Assembly (NCBI GenBank): GCA_030063045.1
Contig: JAQSEB010000023.1
Location: 930,001 to 994,000 of the forward strand
Length of the DNA stretch: 64,000 bases
From: Pratylenchus scribneri
Taxonomy: Eukaryota > Nematoda > Chromadorea > Rhabditida > Pratylenchidae
Direction of reading: 5' to 3'
The translations under genes were made by a program, and so were the position numbers. Shown here piece after piece: positions 46,494 to 57,300 of this stretch; the first letter of the stretch is position 1; every line of letters starts with the position of its first letter. The notes beneath the pieces are model-generated. The model made no database searches and was not told the origin of the DNA. It saw only the letters and a program-made list of their open reading frames with translations.

Positions 46494-47099
46494 TCAATTT
46501 TGGGCGGTCGTTAGGGAAATCAATTTTGCCATTTTATTGGCCTTGCCTAACTTGGCCATTTCCTTCTTCTTTTTGACCAGCCCCAATTTGTGCCTTTGGC
46601 CCAAAAAAAATTGGCATTGGCCTATGCGAGAGTGGATGGAAATCCGATATTTTGGGAGGGACGAAGGGGGCCGAATGTGGAGGCAAAATGGAAGGGAATG
46701 AGAAAGGAAGGGAACGAATTGCAATGGCCAAAAATGCCAGCCGGCCTTTCCTTTCTACTTTATTTATTCCGCCCTTCCGTCCTTCTCCATTTATTCCTTC
46801 CACCCAATTTTGTCTTCCAAATTAACCGCCCAAATGTGCCCTTTGGCCATTTTGATTGGAAATTGGCCAAATTTGGCCGTAATAAATTATTCCCCCTTTC
46901 AACTATTTAGCTTACCCAAATCCCGGGCCATTTCGCTGGCTCTTTCCGATTTTTGACGGCTGCAATTATTTTTCGGTCAATAAAAAAAACAAATAAATCA
47001 CCGAAAAGCATTTCGGCCTGCGTGAACATCGAAAACGACGGGGAGGGCAGTGTCAGAATGCTTTTTCTGATTGAATTTTTGACCACCCATTGAGGCCAT
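46494..47099 (-). CDS. hypothetical small basic protein (tentative)
   Basis: A possible three-exon model, 47099-47002, 46959-46916, 46621-46494, gives 89 aa: MASMGGQKFNQKKHSDTALP at the start, then RQKSERASEMARDLG and a Lys-rich end (KLGLVKKKKEMAKLGKANKM). Splice sites of the middle exon are good (TTGCAG acceptor, GTAAGC donor). The last acceptor (CGCATAG) is weak and was picked for phase. I do not recognise the protein. It sits 188 bp upstream of the unc-41 start on the same strand, so it could also be a mis-modelled alternative 5' region of unc-41. Confidence 0.3.
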
Positions 47100-47149
47100 T
47101 TTCCTCCCTTCACTTTGGGCCAACAAATTAGGCCATTAAAAAGGCTAAA

Positions 47150-47500
47150 ATGGGAGGTTATGATCCAGTTGGTGCCATTTATAATAACTCATCAAGGACT
47201 GAGCTAATTTTAATAATTTTAGTCTCAAATTATAGAACAGACTTTGGCCATCAAATTATATTAATTTTTATTCAGAAATGATGGAATTGTGACCAAAAAC
47301 CCAATTAAAATTAAGCTAAACCATTTTAAAGGACATTTTAAATAGTTTTTTGGGAATAATCAATAATTATAAATCAAATTAAATAAAATTAATATTCATT
47401 TAATAGCCAAAAAATCTGCTCTTTAATTTGATAAAAAAATCATCAAATTGGTTCATTCTTTAATGAATTATTATAAAAATGACGACAAATTTTCTGCCCC
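47150..47500. mobile_element. FBb foldback element (intergenic)
   Basis: Left GTTGGTGCCATTTATAATAA, CTCATCAAGGACTGAGC; right TTCTTTAATGAATTATTATA, ATGACGACAAATTTTCTG. Confidence 0.65.
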
Positions 47501-48495
47501 AAAAATGGGATAAATAATAAATTTAAGAAAATAAATAATGAGCCAAAAAAAATGGATGAATAAATTAAAAATGAAATGTAGAAAAAATCATTGGGGAATG
47601 GGGTGGGGGAGACTAGGACCACCCTTGGCCATTTGGCTGGGGATTATGGCCATACGAAGAAAAGGAAAGGGGAAGGGGCGAAAGGGCACAAAGCGCAGAA
47701 AATCGATGGGAAAGGGTGGCAGGGATTTTGGACCGGGAAAATAAGGAGCGAAAGGAAAATTGAAAAATGAAATGAAATAAATTTCGGCACCACGAATAAG
47801 AAGGGAATGCCAACAATGCCCGACGATGACTTCTTTATAGCCATTGGATTTGGCCAAATTTGAGGGAACAAATTGGGAGGAAATAGGGGAATAGGAAATT
47901 GGAGAAATTCCTTCTTTAGATTTGAAACAATTGCCGGAGCATCCGTAAATGGAAATAAGATGTTCAAAAAAGAATTTTTTGGCCAACAATTGAGTTTAAA
48001 ACAATTTAAAGAATTTTACTGGCCATTAAATTTTAAGTTTAAAAATAATTTGAGGATTTTATTGGCCAATAAATTTTGGGTTCATTTTTCTTTTGTGCCA
48101 TTTTGCCGCCACTGCAAATTCCCACAAACATTTGTATTTGTGTGTGCCACCACTTGGCCCTTAGCAATCATTGATTGATGGAATGGAATGGGAGGAGGAG
48201 GACAAAAGCAGCACAAAAAGTGCCAAACGGCGGCCAATGGGCGAAAATTGAGAGGGACAAACCAATTGGGCCCTTAACCATTTTGTTTTGTGGTTGGGGG
48301 CCATCCAGGCAAATTGCCGCCGCGTGTTTTCTTTTTTTGCTCCCGCTGTGGAGGAAAAAATAAAATATAATTCCATTGTGACAGCCAACAATGCCAATGG
48401 ACACCAAAAATGAGGATGAAATTGGCAAATAACAAAAAAAATTGTTGAAAAAAAAGAATGCGAAAATAATGGGAGAGAATGTGATTTTTGGTCAA
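47501..48495. other. intergenic region, nothing recognised
   Basis: Open frames exist on both strands (for example 47588-47989 minus), but they are Phe/Pro/Leu-rich, lack partner exons and look non-coding. Confidence 0.4.
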
Positions 48496-49281
48496 ACGAA
48501 AATACAAAATGTTTTTAGCTAAGTGAAACACAAAATGTTTTTAGCTAAGTGAAACACAAAAAGTTTTTAGCTAAGTGAAACACAAAAAGTTTTTAGCTAA
48601 GTGAAACACAAAATGTTTTTAGCTAAGCGAAACACAAAATGTTTTTAGCTAAGTGAAACACAAAATGTTTTTAGCTAAGCGAAACACAACATGTTTTTAG
48701 CTAAGCGAAACACAAATGTTTTTAGTTAAGTAAAAAAACAAAATGTTTTTAAGCAAACGAAAACACAAAATGTTTTTAGCTAAGTGAAACACAAAATGTT
48801 TTTAGCTAAGTGAAACACAAAATGTTTTTAGCTAAGTGAAACACAAAATGTTTTTAGTTAATTGAAACACAAAATATTTTTAGCTAAGTGAAACACAAAA
48901 TGTTTTAAGCAAAGCGAAACACAAATGTTTTTAGTTAAGTAAAAAAACAAAATGTTTTTAAGATAAATGAAACACAAAATGTTTTTAACTAAGTAAGTGA
49001 AACACAAAATGTTTTTAAGTAATCGAAAACACAAAATGTTTTTAGCTAAGTGAAACACAAAATGTTTTTAAGTAATCGAAAACACAAAATGTTTTTAGCT
49101 AAGTGAAACACAAAATGTTTTTAAGTAATCGAAAACACAAAATGTTTTTAGCTAAGTGAAACACAAAATGTTTTTAAGTAATCGAAAACACAAAATGTTT
49201 TTAGCTAAGTGAAACACAAAATGTTTTTAGCTAATTGAAACACAAAATGTTTTTAGCTAAGTGAAACACAAAATGTTTTTA
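48496..49281. repeat. 26-bp minisatellite, second locus
   Basis: Same unit as the array at 7604-8850 (AAAATGTTTTTAGCTAAGTG then AAACAC), here mostly with AAGTG instead of AAATG. It also has a variant TTTTTAAGTAATCGAAAACAC that alternates regularly with the main unit between about 49005 and 49200, a two-unit higher-order repeat. Confidence 0.9.
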
Positions 49282-49431
49282 ACCTAAATTAATTATTGCC
49301 TCGCTGAATTATAATGAATCGTTCCGGTTTCGGCAAAGGGCAAATTTATAAAATTCTTGAACCGAAGAGAATTTAAAAAACAACAGATAATATGATACGA
49401 AAGTGTATAAATGAATTGATCAAAAACAAAT

Positions 49432-50828
49432 TCAAAGTTCCTCTTTCATTCCTTCCTCTTCTTCTTCCTCCTCATCCTTTTCCTTGTTTCCTTCCTCCTC
49501 CTTCTTCTTCTTTTCATCCTTCTTCGATTCTTCCTTCTTCTTTCCTTCCTCTTCCTGTTGTTTGCCTTCAGCAGATTTACCGCCGTCGCCGTTGCCCAAT
49601 TCCTGTGCCCATTGGCCCATTCCTTCGGATTGTACGGCTTTGGTAACAATTGGCTCCAACAAAGGGAATGCCTTTTCGAATGCGGTGCGCAAATTCCATT
49701 TTGCCTCCGAAGATAATTCCCCAAATTGGCCCAATAATTGTTGGGAAATGAAATGGCCAAATGAGGATTTAACCTAAAGGAATTTTAAAAATGAATAAAT
49801 TATTTAAAATGCCGAAAGATTTTAACGGTTCATTGGTTTGTTCTAGACCTCAAACCGTATATCCAATGGATATATCCCATAAAGACGCCTTATTTGATTG
49901 TAATTTTGGCTTTGGGTTTAATCAATTCTAACTTAGCTTTAACCATTAAACCACAATGGGTTTAAACCGTTTAATACCCTTTAATTGTTGACCAAACCAA
50001 AATGGGTTTAAACCGTTTAATACCCTTTAATTGTTGACCAAACAAAAATGGGTTTAAACCATTTAATACCATTTAATTGTTGACCAAACCAAAATGGGTT
50101 TAAACCGTTTAATACCCTTTAATTGTTGACCAAACAAAAATGGGTTTAAACCATTTAATACCATTTAATTGTTGACCAAACCAAAATGGGTTTAAACTTT
50201 TAATACCGTTTAATTTTTGACCTAACCAAAATGGGTTTAAACCGTTTAATACCCTTTAATTGTTGACCAAACAAAAATGGGTTTAAACCATTTAATACCA
50301 TTTAATTGTTGACCAAACCAAAATGGGTTTAAACCGTTTAATACCCTTTAATTTTTGACCTAACCAAAATGGGTTTAAACCGTTTAATACCCTTTAATTT
50401 TTGACCAAACCAAAATGGGTTTAAACTTTTAATACCGTTTAATTTTTGACCAAACCATAACAAATTATACCAGCTCTATCAAATTTTCGGTATATTTGGT
50501 TGTGAAAATTCTTCCTAAAAACCATTATAATTTTTTTCGACAAATTAAATACTATCCAAAATGAATTCCATTTCCCAATTTCACACCTTTTCAATGTATT
50601 CTTTGGCCTCTGGCTCCAATCCACCCTCAAATTCTGCCCATTTTTTGATGGCCGTTTGCCAAATTTCCTCCAACAATTCCGCAAATTTGGGCGTTTTCGC
50701 CTTCAGTTCAGCCCATAAATCACCGCCTGACTTAAATGAGGTGGCCCCTTCCCAAACTTTGGACAACTGTTCCAATTCAGAGACGAGCACTTCGCCCAGT
50801 TTGTTGCGCCATTCATCCGGCAAAATTC
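49432..50828 (-). CDS. FAR-like (fatty acid/retinol-binding-type) protein, 3' two exons
   Basis: Exon 50828-50587 reads GILPDEWRNKLGEVLVSELE ... GGLEPEAKEYIEK. Exon 49773-49432 reads VKSSFGHFISQQLLGQFGEL, SSEAKWNLRTAFEKAFPLLE, then a long Lys/Glu tail (KKKEESKKDEKKKKEEE) to the stop. Both exons are mostly amphipathic helix. LxPEAKEYIEKV and LSSEAKxxxxxxFPLL resemble the nematode FAR family, which binds fatty acids and retinol outside the cell. The match is by eye only, and the acidic/basic tail is not typical. The exon must be entered in phase 1. No signal-peptide exon lies between 50829 and the retroelement at 51099, so the 5' end is either beyond the element or lost. Intron 49774-50586 holds an M46 copy. 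Confidence 0.5.
49809..50537 (-). mobile_element. M46 element, about 11 units
   Basis: Left end ATGCCGAAAG, right end TTTTTTCGACAA. The units alternate among three variants (GTTTAATACCC, ATTTAATACCA, TTTTAATACCG), more diverged than in other copies. In the FAR-like intron. Confidence 0.75.
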
Positions 50829-50964
50829 CTGCTATGTGGAAAATTTACCGTAAATTCTCTTTTAATTTCCTATTCTCTAATAATTCTTTACATTTTGGAA
50901 AGGTTGAAAAATAATTCCCCATGGGGTATTAAAAGAGATTACAGAAGTCAAGGGTTTGGGGTAC

Positions 50965-51098
50965 GTACCAACTAGTCGGCATTTAAAATAACTCATCAAG
51001 GATTGAGCCAAATTTTATAATTATCAAATTAAAGAGAAGACTTTTGGCTATAAAATAATATTAATTTTATTTAAATTGATTCAGAATTGATGAAATTA
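50965..51098. mobile_element. FBb foldback element cut off by the retroelement
   Basis: Left half only: GTCGGCATTTAAAATAACTC, GAGCCAAATTTTATAATTAT, TTTTGGCTATAAAATAATAT, GATTCAGAATTGATGAAATT. Homology stops at about 51098; in other copies the next bases are ATGGCCAAAAAAC. Confidence 0.75.
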
Positions 51099-51208
51099 TG
51101 TAAGGAGGCCCAATCAATTTCGGTTCGGAAACTAAACCTCATTAAGCTCATTTCCGCCCATTCATTCTCTTTCTTTTCTCACAACAATGTACCGCCCCTT
51201 TTCACATT

Positions 51209-51263
51209 TTTATATATAATGTCCGTGGCTGATCCACGGGGGAAGGTCGGAGGGAACAAAATA
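51209..51263 (+). promoter_or_regulatory. candidate LTR TATA box and polyadenylation signal
   Basis: TTTATATATAAT at about 51209 and AATAAA at about 51258 are spaced about 50 bp, as in a compact U3-R arrangement near the presumed LTR start. Supported only by motif and position. Confidence 0.35.
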
Positions 51264-53239
51264 AAACTTTAATAATATTCAATATCAACTCGTCAATGGG
51301 GAGGGGAAGGGCGGGAGGGACAATAATTTGGGGAAACTCTTCGTCGTCGTCATCCACGATTTGGCCGAGGCGGACGCGCCAAAGCCCTTTCCAATTCCTC
51401 CAATTCCCAATTCATCCATCACCCATTCCCATACCCAATTCCTCTTCCCCATTCTTCCATCAGCCCCAAACCAAAAGATAGGACTGGCCATCCTATTCTT
51501 TACTGGTAGGCACCGAATGGTTGCCCGTCTGGGTCAACCTCTCCATCGCCGGTGTCGCTCGCGGCATTTCCCTCCGGCCCTCCACTCAACAAAAAAGGGC
51601 GCGTTTAATATATTCAAAATGGCGTCCATTCCAAAAACACACTTCTGCTCCTTCATATTGCCCAGCGCCTACCAAACATTTTCATTTATTCCAATCATTT
51701 TTGCTGCGCCCAGCACAACATTCACTTGCCCAAATCATCACAGCGCTCTCTAATTCATTCTTATTTTTGCTGCCCCAATATACCAAAAGCCCAAATAAAA
51801 ATTGCAATAAAAATAGGGGCTAATATTCAATCAAAGGGCAGCACTCATCAAAATGGGCAATTTCAATAACAAATCAAGGCGCAGCCAATTCAATAATTCC
51901 AATTCAAATAAAAGCGCAGCAACTTAATCATCATAAAATCAAACAAAAGCGCAAAATTAAATTCTAGCCCACAATAAAAAATTAAAATGTCAACTGATTT
52001 GAAGATTCAAATCTTGACACAAATTCCCTACTTTTTCCCATTATCATTTCTATCTAAATGCAAACCTGCCTAATTTCCTCAAGTTCATACCCCACATTTA
52101 TTTAATTTTTTATTTCTCTTTCCTCCAATTCCCTTTGTTAAAAGGCTTGCGGTTCCACATCAAATTTTAACTAATCAAATGGCATTTTAGCATCAAAAGG
52201 GAGGCTACCCGCCTCCAACAGCAATTTTAAATAAATCCTCATCCAAAATTTGCCAAAATCCCAATCCATCCACAAACATCTCACCGTTTTAACAAAATGG
52301 TCCTACCAGACAAAAATAAAATCAATTAAACTGTCAAATGATTTGATAACAAATGATGGACAAATCTCCCTCTCCCTTCCCAAAACCCCAAAACTCAAAA
52401 ATCCATCCAGTCATTTTAGTTCCTTTTCAACAATTTAGGGTCCAATCATCAAAAACACTTCCAAAATGCCAATTTTATAACTTTAAATACCCCATTGGCA
52501 AATTTTGCATATTCTAGCCCATCCTATCTCTCATTTTACAAAATTCTGAAAATGTTTCGCCTCAATTTCGCCAATATCCCTCATACTCTCCAAATCAAAA
52601 TCTTCCCAAAAATAAAATCCTTTCACTTCAACAATTTGGGACAGTAGGAAGCCTACTGTACCGCCCTTCCTTCTTCCAATTCCCATTAGCGAATCATCGG
52701 CGCATCCCTCCCAGAGGGGAAAAACACTGCAGCATTCCTCATCGTTCCATCAACATTCCCACTGCCCCCTTCCCCCGCAAAAACCATTATCGCATTTTTT
52801 TTCCTTCCGTCTATTCCTTTCTTTTAAGGGAAGGTGGCGGCGGGGGCCATGGGAAAGCAAAAAGAATAAAGGCGTAAACAAAGAGGAAATAAGAAAGGGA
52901 CGATCTTATGGAAAATGCGATCAAATCCACATTAGAAAAAGGAGGCCAATGTCCAAACCACTTTAGCCAAAGGCATTTCACATTCATTTTCAAATGACTT
53001 TTTACTGTAGGCCTTTCCCATCGCAGGCGAATATTTCCGTTTTCCCATTCATATTAAACAAAATCCATCGTTGGGACCCAACGATAGAATTTAAAAGGTG
53101 GGAAGCCATCACTCCGCTTTATCATTTAACATTGATATCCACTTCTCAATCACTTTTAATTTCTTCCTTTTTCCTCACAAATTCCCCACCCATTCCAAAT
53201 TACTCATTTCAGCTAACAAATTCAAAAAACTCTTTCAAA

Positions 53240-54000
53240 TAAACAGCAAGTGCAAGCAGTAGCAGCAACAGTCTTCTTGATTGGGTATTGAGGCCCGTTT
53301 CCAGTTGACGCAGGGCACTTCAGAGGTAGAAAATGTGGGCCAAAGAACCCCAAACACACACTCCCTAGGTCCAAATAATTTTCGCAACTACCCTATCTGA
53401 CCCAAACCAATTCCCTCTTCTATTCTTATTCAAATTATTGGTAACCTTATTCCGGTACCCAAAGCAGCTCGTCCTCACACCTTCCTCAAAAAAAAAAAAA
53501 AAAGAAAATCCCAGATTAATACACTTATAAACAGATCAATCAGGCAGGAAGAAGGCTTGGACGCGGACTTTTCGGTGCGCACTGTGGCCCACTCTTCAGT
53601 TGGCAAAGGGACACAGTGAGGTAGAAATGGGGGAACATCAATAAGCCACAAATGAAACAATCTTTCGGAAATTATCCCACCTGGCTCAATTCAATTTTTC
53701 TTCATCTCTTTTGGGGACCCTCAGGGCACCCAAAATTGATGAATAAAATTGACCCTCTCTTTTAAAAAGGGAAATATCAGATTCAAAAAATCAAAAATTT
53801 AACAAAAACAGATCAAACCCGGCAGGAACAAGCAAGTTTGGGTGGACTCATCCTTGTGCAGTATTGCCCAATTCCATTCATCGAAGGGCACACAGCAAAG
53901 GTAGACAAGAGGGATCATACAAAATCCCCCAAACCAAAAATAAACTTCACATTTCCTTTTCTCCCATCACAATACAACCCTTTTCTCCCATCAATAAATC
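53240..54000 (+). repeat. degenerate leader repeat, three units of about 280 bp
   Basis: ACAGCAAGTGCAAGC at 53242, ACAGATCAATCAGGCAGGAA at 53531 and ACAGATCAAACCCGGCAGGA at 53808 each begin a block. Each later has a GGGCAC/GGGACACA ... AGGTAGA motif and an A-rich end. Spacings are about 289 and 277 bp. The downstream segment (54140-54290) has short repeats of AAAGGGAAAGCTTT. Confidence 0.5.
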
Positions 54001-54355
54001 ATTTCAGTAGTTAACCCCTTTCACTTGGGCACATAAACCAAAACAATGGGGAAAAATTTCAAGATGGCAACCTTACCAAAATCCGGGTTCCCCGTTACCA
54101 AAGACATACTGTACTCCCTCAACGGCCCAACCAAGGCAAAGTTTTCCTAAAAGGAAAGCTTTAAGAGCTCTTCCCAAAGGGCAAAGTTCTAAAAATTTTT
54201 TCCCAAAGGGAAAGCTTTTAGGGAAAAGGTTTTGAGAACTCTTCCCATAGGGTAAAGTTTCCGAAATCTTTATTCAAAGGAAAGCCTGGGCACTTAATAT
54301 TGTTGCCCTCCCCAACTATCAATCACAAAAACGATAAACCGAAAATGCCCAAACC

Positions 54356-57300
54356 ATGTTCCCAAACAGTTTCTCAAAATTACAGCAGCGGTTTCGGACA
54401 GCAATCAGCATTGGGCAAAATTTTGTGGACGGCGGCATCAAAATGTCTTCTTCTTCAGCCGCCGAAGAGGTGGGGACAAAAATATTCCAGTCATATGACG
54501 GAGCCACAAAAATATTGCCCATTGATCTTAAAAATTTCGAAACTGCGGTCAACAGATCCTTGAGAAACATCCACCGCGAAGTAGTTAAGAACGCGAAAGC
54601 AATAGCAACGCTCGCAAGCGACACCAATATGGGATTTGACACCATAAAAGCAAAATTCGACAGCGTTCTCAGCGATCTTCCTCAAAATTCAAACCAAGCC
54701 GGCAATTTTGGACCACAAAATTCGGCTATGCCTTCTTTCAATCAAAATTTCCAACAGTCTTTCTTCGCAAACCCTCCATATCCTCCTCCATTTAGCCACA
54801 AACCCCCTCCCAAAAGCGCTCCAAGACACAACAGCCCAATCCATACAGCAAATTTTGAAGATGATGAAGTATTCGATGATGCAAATGATGATGGCGAGGC
54901 AGGCGAAAATGGAAAATTCATTCTCGCACTAACCAGTGAAGGGTTGGGCACTTTTTCCAGTTCCAGTTCGCAGTCATTCTCCGCCTGGGCCACTAAGTTC
55001 CGGGATTATATTGAGGCATTAGGGACGAAATGGAGCGAAGGGGAGAAGCTGGGAAGGTTGAAACTGATGCTCGAAGGGCATCCGAGACAAATATTGGAGG
55101 AATTAGAGGCCGAAAAGAAAGACACGCTAGAAAATGCCCTCAAACATTTAACCGCCACAATAGACTCGCCCCAAAAGCGTGACCTTGCGCGAGCTACCCT
55201 TTCCGCCTCCAAGCATGAGTCTGGCGAAACAGTATCGCAACTAATCGAGAAATTGACACCATTAGTCGAGTCGGCTTATTCCACGCTTACCCCTCAAGAG
55301 CGCCGCCAACGTCTATGCGAAGTCCTTTTGGACAAACTCGACCCGGAGATATCCTTCCTCGTCAAGCTTACAGGCGCACATGCAGACTTGGAGTCAGCAC
55401 GCAACAAAGCACTGGAGGTAGAAAGCATGCTAGCGTTAAAAAGGAATGACCGACAACTATGGGCGATGAACGGCACAGGCACAAGCAAACCCCAGCAAAA
55501 TTCACAGGGCAAATTCAATTCATTTATCCCAAACAATCAACCGCAAAACAATTTCAATCAGCGCAACACTGATCGAAATATGTTTTCACGAAACCAACAA
55601 AACAATCGCAACCAAAATAACCAAGGCCAATTCAACAAAAATAATTATTTCTGCACGCACTGCAAACGTTCCGGACACTCAAATAGCCGGTGCCGATTTC
55701 TCAACAATCCCAATTTCACCCCAATTTCTAATCAGAGATCAAACAATCGAAATCCAAACTTTCAAAACAGAGGAAACAATTCGAATAGAGGAAATCACCA
55801 AAATCGTGGGGGAAACTATCAAAATCGCAATTCCAATAACCAAAATCGTAATCCACAGTACAATCCTCAAAATCAAATCAACGCGCTTGATATCGAACAA
55901 ATCAGCGAATTAGTTCGACAGCAGATCATCTCTGACATGAATTCTAAACCAGGCGAAATCAATTCCATTTCAAAGCCTCTTCCAGAAAATGAGGAAAAGG
56001 TCAAAATCCCCGAACCAGCCAAAATTGAACATAAACCGGTCGAGAATCCTCCAGACCCAAAAATGATCAAGAGTTGGGAACTTCCCAGCTCAATTGGTCC
56101 TCAATTGTTCCTTTTCACCCTACTAGCTCTCTCTTTTGCCCCTGCATTCGCCCAAATCAATCCACCTCACCCCATCATTTGTCAGCAACATGTCCAAGGT
56201 ACATATTGGAAAATTCCAAGTGCCATGCAATGTCCCAAAATCCATACACCTATTCTCTCTGATCCCATTCCACAAACAATCAAAATATACAAACCAAACC
56301 AAGTTGACGCTATACAAGACGCTTGGGCTTGTCGCATAATCAAACAAAGCCTCCGCGAATACACAAATCCCTTTGATGATCAAATCAAAGAGAGATTTCA
56401 GCCAGAGCAAATGGATGTCACACAACAAGAATGCACTCACATGATCTCGCAAAAGCGGTGCAGAATCGACTCGCTAGTTCAAGAAAATGAACTGTGGCAT
56501 ACAAATAAGCAGCTCATCCCAGCAAAGCGGTTACCAATCGTAGGTTGGACCTGGAAAACATGGTCCGTGGAAAATTGCTTTCTGTTCAAAACCACGATCA
56601 TAATAAACCACGAAGATCTCACCTTTGTTTCCCCGGCCGGAGACACAGCTCGCTGCAAATACAACCAAAAATTCTGCAAGCTTCCTGACAAAACAACCCT
56701 AGTTTGGAAACAAAACAGAAATGAATTGTGCAAATATAAAAGTATAGGCAAATTCCAAGGGCACCAAATCCAATCAGCTTGGATTAGCAATGAAAACGAA
56801 ATAGCTCTCTCCCTGCCAAAAGCTTCCCAAACCATAAATGATTGCAACCACACACTTTTGCTCACAGAGCAGGAATTTGCCATCGAATATGTCACATATA
56901 ATGAAACCCAGCGCAGAAGGGCAAAAAGAGGTGTTCAAAAAGCCAAAAATTCATTCCAAGACACAGTAGTTTTTGAATCCGAACTGGTCGCCCGCCTCAC
57001 ATATTTAGACCACACACTCAAAAAGTCTATCTCCTCCACACTCACACATGCTCTCTCATCCATTTGTCGCGCATTTGATGAAACCAAGCATTATGCAATG
57101 GTTTCAATAATGTCAAATCCAACCATGCTAGCGCGAGCCATCTTTCAAAACCCAATTCTAACAGCGAAACAAGTAACATCTGACACAATCCAAATATGGC
57201 CCTGCGCAAAGCTTGAATCGAAACACTACCATTGGAAAGCAACCCAAGGTGAATGCTTTGAATACTTACCCATTCAAATACAAACGTCATCCGGTCCTCA

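Noticed and set aside
47588..47989. 133-codon minus-strand ORF
   Set aside because: Low-complexity Phe/Pro composition, no signal peptide, no partner exons and no domain.
51290..54355. tRNA primer-binding site and exact 5' LTR end of the retroelement
   Set aside because: Several TGG-starting stretches were considered (for example near 51296 and 53435), but none resembles the complement of a tRNA 3' end with a T-arm; the 3' LTR is outside the window.
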